A program made the translations under genes and the position numbers. From the NCBI GenBank assembly GCA_010015655.1, contig ML976723.1, positions 62,001 to 126,000 of the forward strand: 64,000 nucleotides of DNA, in the 5' to 3' direction. Below the pieces are notes generated by a model. It saw only the letters and a program-made list of their open reading frames with translations, did no database searches and was not told the origin of the DNA. Origin of the DNA: Bimuria novae-zelandiae CBS 107.79 (lineage: Eukaryota; Ascomycota; Dothideomycetes; Pleosporales; Didymosphaeriaceae). Below, in pieces: positions 11,901 through 24,019 of the stretch (positions within the stretch are counted from its first letter, which is position 1; each line of letters starts with the position of its first letter).

Positions 11901-13560
11901 CTTTTGTGCCACAGCATAGCTGAGGCCTTTTACGGTCCTCTTTTGGTTCTTGTAGTAATCTTGTGTGTGTGATATGTGGCAGGTGGTAGCGGATTGTATT
12001 CCAGCACCCACTGTCTAAACATCTTAGTTATAATTCTAATAGCTCTATTCTTAGCTCCTTAAAGAGTGATTAGGTCTATTTATGTGTCCTACTAGATCCC
12101 TTTATGCCTTAACAGTTAGAATAACACTAAGTTACATAATAGGTCTAGGCAAATAGCCACATCTTATAGGGTTAATTTTATTATTCTAGTGTTATTCTTT
12201 AGAGTGAGGTTAATAGACCCATATCCTCTAATCCACACTTTGGAATTTCCGGCCCATATATAGTCTCCGGGTAGTGGTGGTCGGAAACTGTAGATGCGAT
12301 TAGGGTTGTTAGTAATATAGCAGGTTAATCCTAAGTTAAGGATAAACGACTTCTATAGTAGATAATTAGTAGTATCTCTCCCTCCTGCTACTAAGTTAAA
12401 AGCTACTTTAGTAGCAGCAATTCTCTAGCCCTCTAGTTAATCTTTAAGGATCTCGGGCGTTAGAGTATGCGATTATTTCGTAATTAGTGTTCTTAATTAG
12501 GTCCTACTTTGTTTATAAATTAGCCCCTGGAACGTTGCGTCTTTCTTACGCTTAAATTATATAAGCTCGCTAATAGTCTCGTTTAGTTTCCACTATTCAG
12601 GAGCCTTGTCTAGATTAACATAATAGTAGTCCCTTATACTATGGCGTTGTCCACATGCAGGGCATTTTGCTCCTCTTATAGTAGTAGGCTCTGAATCTGT
12701 AGGCTATTTAAGCGTGGTGGTTTTCCTACCCGCTATACGTTGATTACGAGGTCTGCCCTGGTTTTGTTTTAATAACGCGCTTTTAGTAGGATAGGCGTCC
12801 CTATTATTACCCTAAGTAGGTGCACTACCTTTAGCGAAAAATAATGCATTATTAGACACAAATGCTTTGTGTTTCCCTAATCTATGGGGATAATTTATTA
12901 TTATATGTTCTTAAAAGCGTTATATTATCTCTTTTCAATCTATGCTAGCTGCGAATCGACCATTGTCTTAAAAATTTGTAGACTATATAGGAGCAACCTT
13001 GTTTACGGCATCTATAAAGTCTTTTATAATTATATTAATTTATAATAGCTTAGTAATTTAGAAGGTTTCTGCTTCCGCAGCTGCTTCGTCGTACTTAGAT
13101 AGCCAAGTATCCTATTATTAAGGGCTTCTTATTGGCTTAAGTGCCGCACGGTATCTAGTACGTGCTTATTCTCGTTCGAGTTGGTCGCTCATGCCAATTG
13201 TCTTCTACAGATCAGTAATCCACTATTGTAGTAACTTGTCTGGCAGGCAATATGTGCGCAGTAGGTGCGGTGACACAGTTAATTAGATAAACGCAACAAT
13301 ATGCTAAAGGCTTAATTACTCCTTCTTATATTTGTGTTAATCGCTCTTATATTACTTAAAGAGGATCTTATAGTATTTAAGGTCTTCTTTAAAAGCCTTC
13401 TAGCCTCTAGCTAATAGTTTAGTTAGTCTTATTAGGACTTCGATATTCGCGGCTAGCGCGTAGTTAGTAATAACTAGAGCCCTTATTAGTAGCAGTTTCG
13501 GGGTTAATAGCGTGGTTAAATTCGGATTAACTTTATCCTAAATGTTATGTACTACGCATC
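8950..13560 (-). pseudogene. Copia gag-pol polyprotein, RIP-inactivated
   Basis: Read on the minus strand from right to left: a gag region (13560-12700) ending in a CPACG...H zinc knuckle near 12650; a protease region (12400-12000); a GAG-pre-integrase segment with HKRLGHLG and a CNLCG zinc motif near 11800-11900; an integrase core from about 11750; a reverse transcriptase whose YVDD-type motif reads FYVND near 9980 (Asp to Asn, as RIP gives); and an RNase H ending in a DVYNHWIRQ-like motif near 9150. Many in-frame TAA/TAG make it non-functional. Confidence 0.85.
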
Positions 13561-13677
13561 TTGCCTAGAGTTGTGTTCTCCACCCCCTATGGTCTGCGGA
13601 GGTGTTCAGGTGTACCGTAGAATCGCGGTTTAAGAGTTGCGCCATATTGTATCAGTCAGGGCAGTAAGACTCTTAAT

Positions 13678-13848
13678 TGTCAAATAGTATAATAAGTAGA
13701 TGTTGATGCAACTTGATAGTATTTGTTGTTTTTTGTTGTATTGTCCACTGCGTTTAGTTGGTTTCGGATATTTTGCTAGTGTGCCAAGCCAAGTGGTCCC
13801 TGCTCGATTGTACAGATCTGACCTCACCGCAGCTTATTCTATCTGACA
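13678..13848 (-). repeat. 5' LTR of the Copia element
   Basis: It is 171 bp and pairs with 8736-8906. On the minus strand the internal region begins directly after 13678 with ATTAAGAGTC, where the primer-binding site should lie; I could not match it to a named tRNA. A 65-codon minus ORF across it is LTR sequence, not a gene. Confidence 0.92.
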
Positions 13849-13853
13849 ATACT

Positions 13854-15250
13854 AAAGGCCGTAATTAAGCATTTTAGGCAGAACCTAACAGAGATTACTA
13901 TAAAACTAGTTGGCTAGCTACTTTTTTATAACGTAGAGCGATAATAACTACATATATACTGCCAGATTACTATAGATACCTTAGCTAAAGGCAAAGAGCT
14001 ACATAGAGCCCTCACGCAGGCGTAGTAAAAGATAGATAAGCTAGAAGCCTAGCTTGCTAAACGCGCTATAGTAAAACCTACTACTACTACGCTAGTAGCT
14101 TAATCTCGCACTACTTACTTCTAAATCTTACTATTAACGCTATAAAATTAAAGTAGCTATATCCTTACTAGCCTTTATAGCTTAAAGTCTAGCGAGCTTA
14201 ACGACTTGCATATTCCTTATTAATTACCCTTTTAACCTACTACTTATTTAGGTACTTAACCTATTAGTTAGTACTCTATTAAATTCCTAGACCTATTGCT
14301 ACTTTTAGATAGTAAGACTACTACTTTATTTAACTACTAAAGAGTACATATAGAGAACAAGCTATAATTAAATAGTAATTAGTTTATTAAAGATAACCTG
14401 TAAGATACCTAAAAGCGTATTATAGTATATATAACTACGCGTATAGAGAATCCTACTTAAGACTAGCTTAAAACGTTAATTAGCGCTCTTTACGATAGCA
14501 GCGAAGCTATTAATAGCGAATTTTTTATAGATACTCTAAGCTAAGCCTTTAGCAACTCTTATAAAAAGAAAAATGCCTACTAGGCTTTTAGCTAGCTTTA
14601 TCCATATACTACTACTAAGTTTATAAGCTTTTAAGCTAAGTTCTTTTGCCTAGCTACCTAACGTAAGCTCCTAGCAGATTAATAAGTTAAAAAGTTTTAT
14701 AAAAAGCTTATAGATTAACTCTATATAAATATAAGCCACGACGTCCGCCACCTAAAAAATAACTATAATAAATTTATAAGTATAACTCGTAACTTAGCGC
14801 GTAAAGCTATTATTATTAATAGCTAAGCTATTACACGAGCGGAGCGTAAGATAACTACTACTTTACTTACTAAATTTTATAAATATATATTATTACTAGC
14901 GTTATAGACTACTTATACTATAGTTACGTAAGCTATAGCTTCTTAGCCTAGCCTTACTACTTTAATACTAGCTAGCTAGCCTACTTGCTTTTACTACTAT
15001 AAGATTAGCTACGTTGTCCGCAATTACCTAGATAAACTAGTTAAGTATAAGGCTGTTAAGCTATTAGTAGAGGTAGAGGAGGATACCTACTACGATGTAA
15101 CTAATAGGGGCGCCTCTAAGAGCAATTTGGAAAAAGCCTCTCTCTAGGGGAAGTCTCCTCCCTAGAGAAGCCTATTAGAGCTACTAGCATATAAGACCTC
15201 TTATTTAGTAAAAGCGCCTTTATTAAGCCCTACTATATTTTAACTTATAA
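13854..15250 (+). pseudogene. gag, downstream part with zinc-knuckle relic (Gypsy)
   Basis: This is the continuation of gag after the Copia insertion. A decayed CCHC knuckle is recognisable at about 14988-15040: the first Cys and the spacing remain, and later Cys/His codons have become Tyr through TGC-to-TAC and CAC-to-TAC type transitions. It is followed by a charged linker and the protease start. Confidence 0.6.
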
Positions 15251-15254
15251 GCTT

Positions 15255-18200
15255 ATAATTAAGTTAAAGACTCTTATTAATACAGGCGTAAGTAGCTACG
15301 TTTTAGTCTACCTTAAATACTTTTACTTAATTAAGAAGGGACTTAAAGCACCTGTCTAAAATATAGAAGTAATTTTTTTAGCTAGGTATAATAGTTAACT
15401 AAATAGGCAGGTAGATAAGCACTTTTAAGCTAACCTAGTACTAAATAGCTATTACCTTACTACCTACTTTATCCTCTATAATACTAATTACTATAATTTT
15501 ATAGTTAGCCGTAAGCTTCTTAAGGACGCGAATATTTAGATTAACTATAAATAATAAATACTTAAGTAGCCTAATATAGTATAGATTAACTATAAAAGAG
15601 ATATTATTATCCTAACGCGAGATAATACTATAAAAATTAATCTTAAGTACTAGGTAGATACTAATTAGCGTGATAAACTTATAGACGTAGCTATTATATA
15701 GCATATTTATTGCTTACCGCAGCAATCTCCTTAGCGTCGCACCTACTAGAAGAACCTAGTAAAGATAGAGGAGCAGCTCCGCTACTAAGCGCTACTATTA
15801 TAAGAGTAGTAGCTAACTCGCCCTAAACCTGTCTCCCGCAAGGACCTCGCAAAGGTAGGCCTTAAGATTAATACTATAAAAGCTACTATATTTATAATTA
15901 ACGCGTAATAAAAAGAAATAATTATTAACTATATTAGCGTCTATAAGATAGAAAGGCTAATCTAGGACCGCAAGGAGAAGTTACACTAGGCAGACCTACT
16001 AGATCTAAAGAAGGAACTTCGCCAGCTTTTTATAGAGAAGCTATCGCGCCTAGGCTACGCCGGCGCGACCCTCGCACATTTTTTAAAGAAGGACTTAGAC
16101 TTTCTACCTCTACTCTATAATAGCGTTAATTATAACATCGAGCTGACTATAGATAATACGCTAACGTTAAGCCTACTATATAATATATTTTTAAAGTAGT
16201 TATAACTTATTAAGAACTATTTAAATAACTACTTTTAACGTAGCTTTATTACTTATAACAATGCACTGTATGCCTTACTAGTGCTATTTACTAAGAAGCT
16301 AAAAGGGGGGTAGTAATTCTATATTAACTATTATAAGCTTAACGTAATTATAAAAAAAGATATTTATCCTATTCTACTTATTTAAGAGACTTTTACGCGG
16401 CTCGTAATTGCTAAAGTGTTTATAAAGCTAAATATTTAATAAGCCTTTTACTATATCTAACTTAATAAAGATGCTAAGGAACTAACCACGTTTCGTATAC
16501 GCTATAGTAACTATAAGTACTATATACTCCTATTTAGCCTCTATAATGGCCCTGCAACCTTCTAACAATATATTAATAAAATACTATATAGACTACTCGA
16601 CGACTTCTGCACGGCATACCTAGATAATATCCTTATCTACTTAGAGAATCTGCTATACTACGAAGAGCACGTTGCCGAGGTGCTTAAGCAACTTTATAAC
16701 GCTAGTTTATAAGTAAATATTAAGAAAAGCAAGTTTGTAGTAATAAAGATAAAGTTTCTTAGTCTTATTATTAGCACGCAAGGTATTTAGAAGAACCTAA
16801 AAAAGATTATAATAGTATAAGACTAGCTAATACTTACTTTAGTTAAAAGCGTATAGTTATTTTTAAACTTTTATAACTTCTATAGGACCTTTCTTAAGGA
16901 CTATAGGCGTATTATCTAGCTACTTATAAAGCTACTTAAGAAAGACGCCTAGCATGCCTTAATAAGCGCGAACTTATAGCCTTCTAGTAAGCTAAAGACC
17001 TTATATTACTAAATAATATTTTTACTTACTACTTACCCTATCGCATAACGCGTATAAAAACTAATACTAGTAATAAAGTTATAGCTAGCGTACTCTTTTA
17101 ACTATAGGATAATAGTCTCTAGTAACTAGTTACTTTTTACTTTAAAACTATAAGTAGCCTACAAATAAACTATAATATTTATAATAAAGAGATACTCGCT
17201 GTAATCTATAGCTTTAAAAAGTAAAAGTCTTAGCTTATTAGCCTATAGACTACTAAGCTATTTAATACTATTACTAACTATTAAGCGCTTAAGTACTTCT
17301 TAACTAAGTAAAAGCTTACTCTATAGTAAATACGCTAGGCTATAATAGTAGCAAACTTTAACCTTAAGCTTACTTATTAACTAGGTACTACTAATGTAGT
17401 AGCTAACGCGCTATTACGCAAGCAAGAGGAACTATAGACTTAAAAAAATAAAAATAAAGTAGCTTATATAAGAGCCTTTTTATAGGCTAAGTAGCTAGAC
17501 GCTAATATAGTGCAGGAAGCTATAATCTAGCTTACTAACTTTACTACTTAAGGATTATAGTGTTAAAGGCTTAAAATTATTATAACGGATACTTTTTTAG
17601 CCCCTTTTTTTTATAAAGGATCCGCATGTTCTCGTTAATTAAGTAATTAAAGTAAACTAAAACTACTATAGCCTATAGAAGCTACGAGAGATAGCTTAAA
17701 TAGACTCTTAAATATTATAAAAACTAAATAATTAAGGCCTACTCTTATATTAGGGCTAACTAGTTATCTTGGTAGTTAACTTCTTACGCACCTACTTAAT
17801 TTAAGCTATTTACGCTACGTAGCTTACTACTTACCTAAAAAAAAAAAGATAGCCTAGCTACTTAAAGATTAGTACTTCTAGCTAAATTTAGTAAAGGACG
17901 TAGATATCTACGTCGCCGCCTGTAAAGCTTATTAATAGAGTTACGTACCTTATAATTGCACCCTAGGGCTACTTAAATTACTACTAATATTAAAGTAAGC
18001 ATAGTAAGATATTTTAATAAATTTTAAGTTATTTTTACCTAACAAAAAAGGGTATAATAACGCCTTTATTATAGTTAACTACTTAAGTAAGCGCTGCTTC
18101 TTACTGTCCTGCCATAAGATAACCATGGCAGAACAGGCTATAGATATATACTACTACCACATCTGGCGCGTGTACAGCCTACCTAGGTCTATCGTCTCTA

Positions 18201-19215
18201 ATCAAGGCCCGCAGTTTGTCTTAGTATTTATAAGTAAGCTATATTAGCTTATAGGTGTTACGTAAAAGCTCTTAATAGCCTACTATCTTTAGACTAATAG
18301 TAATATAAAAATTATAAACTAGTATCTTAACTAGCGCCTTTGCCTATTTATTAACTACTACTAAAATAACTAGTCTGACCTACTGCCCTGCATGGACTAG
18401 GCTCAGGCTATACTACCTCATGAGACTACAGGCCTCTCGCTGTATAAGATCAAGTTTGGACATTAGCCTACTTACCACTAGGACTAAGAGGAGCGAATAA
18501 GGACCTTACCTATAGCCCGTAAGTAGACGTCTCGAGAGGAAGCGTAGAACTACGTAAAAGTTTAATATAATACTATAAAGCTAGCAATAGAGATAGCTTA
18601 GAAAAGAATTATTTAGGCCTAGGAGTAATAAGTACGTTAAGTAAATAAAAAATAATACAAGCTAGATTTTAAAGTAGGTGATTAGGTCTATATAAAGCTA
18701 AAAGGTTTTATAACTAGCTAGCCTAGTTAAAAACTTAACTAGCAAATGTATAAACCCTATTTAATTATTACTATAAAAGGTTACTTCTATTAAGTTAAAC
18801 TTCCGTTATATATGCATATGCATAACGTCTTTTACGTAGACTACCTACGTAAAGCTGCTATAGACTCTCTACTAGGCTAGACTAAACCTAAGGAAGAACT
18901 AATTAAGGTTAATAGCAACCTTAAGTAGCTAGTAAAAGAGATTCTTAATAGCTATATCTATCGTAGACGCCTATAGTATAAGGCCTCCTGGACAGCCTAT
19001 GATCCTGACCCTACCTAGTACAACGCCCGAGGCTTCAAGGGAGCACCCCATAAGGTCAAAGACTACCACCAAGCTTACCCAGAGAAACCTGGACCGCCGT
19101 TGCGACTAGACGCCTGGCTACAAGCGTACGAGACTGGCGAGCACTTGGAGGCAACAGAGGAGGACGATCAGGCCATAGACAAGATAACGCAGAACAAGGC
19201 ACGAAGGAGGAAGTA
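15255..19215 (+). pseudogene. pol of the + strand Gypsy element with chromodomain-like end
   Basis: The + strand order is protease (about 15270, a GxSSYV relic of the D-S/T-G site), reverse transcriptase with YLDNILIY at 16615 (the YLDD motif with Asp to Asn), RNase H (17150-17450, ending before a KQEEL stretch), integrase (17820-18550, with SNQGPQF at about 18195) and a C-terminal chromodomain-like segment (18930-19215). The last 250 codons have few stops and a normal base composition, unlike the rest. Confidence 0.85.
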
Positions 19216-19259
19216 GGGTAACAGACTCAAGGGACTGAGCCCACCTTGGAGGGGGGTGA

Positions 19260-19506
19260 TGTGACGGCCTGGCAGGCCAGCAGGTCACATGAGCTCGCGT
19301 ACGAGGCGCAACTACCTCACGTCCAAGCGCAGCTGCTCGCGCACCCAGGGCAGCTGCCTCAGATAGATAGTTGTTCCGCTCCGATGGCCGCGCACAAAAG
19401 CGCGCGAGCCCTGTGTACCTACAGCCACCTCATCTTAGTGTAGCTGAAATAGAGCCAACCTACCTCATCTACTCTTTCGATGCAGGAGCCCGCGCTCGCC
19501 CTCACA
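19260..19506 (+). repeat. 3' LTR of the + strand Gypsy element
   Basis: It is 247 bp, TGTGACGGCC to CCTCACA, and nearly free of RIP-type change, unlike its 5' partner. A palindromic start GGCCTGGCAGGCCAGC is intact. The 65-codon ORF inside it is an LTR artefact. Confidence 0.93.
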
Positions 19507-19858
19507 TCTATACGCTTCTCTTTCTTTTTTTTCTCTCTAAGTAGCTTAGTAGACTTCTAAAGCTCTTTCTAACTAGATTTTATAAGCTCCTCCTTATACT
19601 AAAGTTATTTATTTACTCTCTTACATGTACGTACCTCTCTAATCTTATAAAAAAAATTAGAGTACTATACTACTATAGTAATTTTGCTTTTACTATAAAT
19701 TAAGAGGCCTATCGCGCTTTTTATAATACTTTTTAGTATTAAAAGGGTCGCTTAAGTCCTTATATTTATATTAAAGTAGTTAGTTTTATGCCAAAAGATA
19801 GTAAAGCGTTTAAAAAAGCGCCTTTAACTCCTTAGCAATAATATTCTTTACTATATAC
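19507..19858. other. AT-rich unassigned stretch
   Basis: This stretch contains CT-rich runs and RIP-like TA-rich sequence between the Gypsy 3' LTR and the TA site of the next DNA transposon. I recognised no gene or terminal repeat. Confidence 0.5.
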
Positions 19859-20124
19859 TAACGTGTCTAGCAAGTAAGCGGCATAGGCAAGCGCGCGGCG
19901 CACCCCACTAACTTTTCGTAATATATTACCTTTTAACTATAATAGCTTAAATATCTCTTACTTAAATATTCTATAATGAAATAAAGATTTCCTTAGCTAT
20001 TATAACTATTTATTAATGTTAAATTTAAAATAAGTAATACGCTTTTACTACGTTTAATATTTTTAAAATTACGCTTTAGCTCTAACGCGTAAAAAGTATT
20101 ATATAATATAATTACTAGCCTAAA

Positions 20125-22010
20125 TTAAAAAAGCGTACTAAGCTAGAAGAGGAGGTAATTATTAGGCATATTTTTAACCTTGATTCGCGAGGATTTCCGC
20201 CCACGCTAGGTGCTATTCGAGATATGGCGGATAAGCTACTTACTAAGTAAAGCGCTAGTAAGATTAGCGAGAAGTGGTTACGCAACTTTATTAAGCGAAT
20301 AAATAGCTTTACTACGCGATTTAATTAGCTATATAGTTAGTAGAGAGCTTTATATAAAAATTTAAAAATAATTAGGGCCAAGTTTAATCTTATAGCGCGT
20401 ACTAAAGCGACCTATAGTATTTATAATTTAGATACTTATAACTTTAATAAAATAAATATTATAATAGGTAAAATATTAGCTTAGCTTATTATTACGAGCT
20501 TAGAGAGACGTAATAGGCTAAAAGTAATATAGTTAGGTAATTATAAGTAGATTATAATAGTTTATAAGATTAACGCTACTAGCCAAGCAATTTTACGTTT
20601 TATTAATTTTATTAGTTAGTATTACCTCTCTACCTAGTATAAGGATAATAATATATTACACGACTAGGCTTTTACTATTAGTAATAATAGCTAAACTACT
20701 AATAAGCTTAGAGTATAGTAGCTAAAGCACTTTATTAAGTATATAATAGAGCGTATGGTAGGCGCGCGCTAGCTATTTCTACTTTATTACTATTAGTGCT
20801 ATAACTTGCTTAAATATTAATTAATTTATAAAAAGAATAAAATTTATATTGTTTATATACTACTATATTTGTTATATTTTTATAGCTACTTAATATTAGC
20901 TACTTTTCGCTATTAAAGCTCGCGTATAATTATTAAATTAAAAGCCTAATGTTAGGATCTGAACATGTATGGGACGCGGAGGACCAACGGGCCCTCAGCG
21001 GGGGTGACACTTGGTGGGGTTGCGCAACCGAGGTCACGTGATGTACCATCCAGCCAAGACCTACCAGCCATGGATGGCAACACCAGCCATGGATGGCAAC
21101 GAGACCTTGGATGGTACAGAAATCCTTATGTATATAGGAACGCGAGGGTAGACTTCTATCATCGTGTTTAACCTATTTATTAATCTATCGTTTGGATCTA
21201 AATAAGCAACCTTGTTGATTTAATTATACTATACACACCTTTAATACTAACGCCCTAGTGACAAGCGCAAGCTATTACTACGACCCTCTTTCGTCCTACT
21301 ACAGTATTCCTGCCCGAGAACTAACCTTAGCCCCTTAGGGACCAGCTACCCCTTTGGGATCTTAACACCTAATATGCGACTCTTTAGCTATAGTATAATA
21401 TTAGTGTTTTTACTAGCCTTCTACGTAGCTTAGAAGTAGGTAATTATAAAGGAGAATATTTATATAAGCTTTTAAGGCGCTAGCCTAGTCCTATATAATC
21501 TAAAGGTTATAATATTAAAGTTTAGTATATAGCTTTATACGCTAATACTATCTTTACTAAAAGTTACTTTATAAAAAGCTAAAATACTAAGTAACGCGCG
21601 TAAGCTAAAGGCTTAATTAATATTCATTTATAATAAGTTTAGAAATATAAGAGCTTATTACTTACTTCTATTATTATAGCGCTTAATTAGCTTAAAAAAT
21701 CCGCTAAAGTAATAGGTTATTAAAGTACGTTTATACGCGATTAGATTAAGAGACTTAAAAAGGCTAATAAGGCTACTATAAAATATAAAAAGTAAAAAAT
21801 AAAGCAGATATAGTAGTAAGGCACCCTAATAAAGGTAAAGATATGAAAGTTTATTACTTAAAAAGACGTTAAATAGTGGCTAAAATGTAAAACGCGTTAA
21901 GGTAAGGCGTAATTAAGTACTAATTAATAAGCTTTAATACGCTATAGTTATTATAAAGAGACTAAGTATAATAGGCAAACGTGTAAAAAGCATATTATAA
22001 ATACTATTTA
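20125..22010 (+). pseudogene. Fot1-like transposase, RIP-inactivated and LTR-split
   Basis: The + strand frame starts with an HTH_Tnp_Tc5/psq-type region: KLEEEV, then LDSRGFPP near 20170-20200 and a DMADKLL stretch. The first catalytic segment follows (YNFDE-like, near 20430-20450, partly mutated), and the C-terminal part resumes after the solo LTR at 21368. Codon positions for Gln and Trp are often TAA/TAG. The N-terminal 90 codons are better preserved than those of the sister copy. Confidence 0.8.
20950..21367 (+). repeat. solo LTR, target duplication CCTAA
   Basis: A 418-bp LTR, TGTTAGGATC to TTAACA, is flanked by CCTAA on both sides (20945-20949 and 21368-21372). It belongs to the same family as 47286-47744 and is related to the pair at 24020-24838. 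A short repeated unit CAGCCATGGATGGCAAC occurs twice at 21063-21100. It is inserted in the C-terminal half of the transposase. Confidence 0.93.
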
Positions 22011-22130
22011 ATTTAAAATAATAATTATATATAATTATCATATCGCGATATGAAGTTAGATTACTATAAAGGCATAAAAAGTTAGTGGGATACGCCACAC
22101 TTACCTGCACCGCTCACTTACCACACAGGT

Positions 22131-22390
22131 TATATAAAATAATTTAAATAAATTTATTTGGCTTTTTTTAAAAGCCTTTTAAGCTACTTTACCTTTCTTC
22201 TTTTATTTATTAGTAAAGCGTTTAAGTATAATTATACAGTCCTTAGGCTATATACTAGTAGCTTTAAATGACTTTAGAATAATCTCTGTCTTAAAAGTGG
22301 ACGTCTAGGCACTTTAGAGTTATTCTTTTAATTTAGCGTATTTAATTACTTTAAGTGAGGCCTCTATAGCTACTATAGTTATTAAGATGC
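22131..22390. other. AT-rich border of the left transposon block
   Basis: This is RIP-like sequence with no recognised frame; composition changes sharply to GC-balanced near 22390. Confidence 0.5.
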
Positions 22391-23660
22391 AACGCGTTAA
22401 AGTTGGTGTCTTGTCTGGTGTTCTAGGGTTAGTGGGGCGGCACGCGAACTGGGGCGGCACATGCGTCAATATGGTATATGCGCAGCTCACTTATAAACTA
22501 CGTTACTTTCCTGTACTCAGAATTCATTCTCTACGTCGACCCCTCTGGCAAATTACATGCGCTCTTCGACAATCAGTTCAGCTCTGTAGGCACGGAGTGC
22601 TTCCGCAACAAATACCAAAGAGCGACGAAGATACATTGTTCGTATCTGGGTTCTCCATTCCTTCCTACAAAATCCTTCATTGCGATTTCATGAGATAGCA
22701 CTTCCAAGGTTTATCACCGGTCACAGTATTTCGTGTTCTGCCAAATTTTCCATTTCCGTCATACTGTGCGCTGACGTGTCTAGCATGCAGGTCCAGAGGA
22801 CGATTATGAACGGTGAATTAGCAACGAAAAAAATCACAGTATCGCGTGCGGCACAAATCAGCTTACACCTCGCGCCGGTCATTGTAGCATTGTCAGGCTC
22901 ACTTTGTGGCGCCCCTACGCCCGCGAAAGTCACTCCACCCAATGTAAATAATTCCGACACAGCAGCACCAAGAATAGTACAGCAAAATTGAGTGTTGTCA
23001 TTTCCATTGATGCCAGATCGGAGATCTTATCATCGCAAGAACACAAACGGGACAATATGAGCCTCATAAAAGTCTTAGTATCGCTGCTCCCGTATGTTCG
23101 TGCCCAAACAGATCTTAATGCGTATGCGGCTTTTGCGGCCTTGCATTTGAGGTCCTAGTACCAACAACAAACCTTTGGAAGGAGTCGGACACGATGCATT
23201 ACTCCTTTGGATGAAGACACTAACTGGCGCCCTTGGACATACGATTATTGTTTGCTTGATCGGAAACGATCATTGTGAAAGTGTGGACATGACTTGGGTA
23301 AGAATATTTCGCGATACTCAGACTTCGTTTCTGCACGACCAGGCTGAGACAGAGGATAGCCAAACGTGCCTGGCATCATATACGCCGAGACAGCGCGACG
23401 CAGTTGAATCCAAGGATCAATGCAGACAGGCGGTCAGACAGATCCGATGCTTATATCAAAAGAGGTCTACAGACCCGCGTCTGCGCGCCGCCAGGCTGCA
23501 GGCCAATCGACTGCTCAAATGAGTCAAACGCAGGCTGAAAGCGAAGCACTTCTCCTGGCAGGTTTCATGGAGGCAAATGCCAAGTTCAAATACGGTTTCT
23601 CAATGCATGGGCGAAGCGCAGGGTGTCTTTTATCGCCGTTATTAACCTAAATGGATTATG
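22391..23660. other. GC-balanced gene-poor stretch
   Basis: Several overlapping ORFs of 70-115 codons lie on both strands (for example 22387-22991 + and 22721-22960 -). None has a recognisable domain, clear splice structure or family resemblance. The minus frame at 22721-22960 has a hydrophobic segment but no credible beginning. A decayed gene is possible; I do not call one. Confidence 0.5.
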
Positions 23661-24019
23661 CAACATACATCAACCAAAAAACGTATTAATTATAATAATA
23701 ATAAAAGGGCGTATTAAAATATAAAGTAAAATAAAAGTAAAATAAAAGTAAAAATTCTATTAGATAAGGGTGTAAAAAGATATTAAGCAGTAACACTAGG
23801 TAGGTGCAAACGACTTTCATAAAGGACGAAGCGCTTAACAGGTGTATGTATGCTAATAGTTTTTAATAAGATTTGTTGCTACTTTTATTAGTATCTTCTT
23901 TCCATGCATCCCATATTAATTAGTAAAGACTTTATATAACCCATCGAAGCATCTCAATAGCTCAGATTACATGTTATCGAGGATGTATAGAATCAGATAG
24001 GGAACCGGGCCATAAGTAG
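23661..24019. other. AT-rich unassigned stretch
   Basis: TA-rich sequence with short AAAGTAAAATA-like repeats (23715-23755) and no coding signal, immediately left of the nested LTRs. Confidence 0.5.

Larger units (their letters stand above)
8736..13848 (-). mobile_element. complete Ty1/Copia element, target duplication ATACT
   Basis: LTRs of 171 bp (8736-8906 and 13678-13848) start TGTCA and end in AACA or GACA; ATACT flanks both ends (8731-8735 and 13849-13853). Total length is 5113 bp. Coding is on the minus strand. A purine tract (GAAGGGGTG on the minus strand) abuts the 3' LTR at 8907. The order gag, protease, integrase, reverse transcriptase, RNase H is that of Copia. It interrupts gag of the older Gypsy element. 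Confidence 0.94.
7965..19506 (+). mobile_element. Ty3/Gypsy chromovirus-type element split by a Copia element
   Basis: LTRs of 247 bp lie at 7965-8211 and 19260-19506, with flanks CCTAT and TCTAT (one transition apart). Between them, on the + strand, are gag, protease, reverse transcriptase, RNase H, integrase and a chromodomain-like tail, all interrupted by stops. A complete Copia element (8736-13848) is inserted in gag. Without it the Gypsy element is about 6.4 kb, a normal size. The downstream end (from about 18960) is much less mutated than the rest. Confidence 0.93.
19861..22130 (+). mobile_element. Fot1-like DNA transposon with a solo LTR inside
   Basis: Imperfect inverted repeats of about 60 bp (ACGTGTCTAG... 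at 19861, complement ending at 22130) share the inner block CCCACTAACTTTTY. TA lies on both sides (19859-19860 and 22131-22132). Without the solo LTR (20950-21367) and its duplicated 5 bp the element is about 1.85 kb. Sequence and layout match the interrupted element at 4615-7538, so both belong to one family. Confidence 0.88.

Noticed and set aside
11715..11972. 85-codon + ORF
   Set aside because: Antisense to the Copia pre-integrase and integrase region, which is recognisable on the minus strand.
19246..19443. 65-codon + ORF
   Set aside because: Lies in the 3' LTR of the Gypsy element; the same stretch in the 5' LTR is broken.
22387..23650. Series of overlapping ORFs suggesting a gene
   Set aside because: No domain, no consistent splice model and frames open on both strands.
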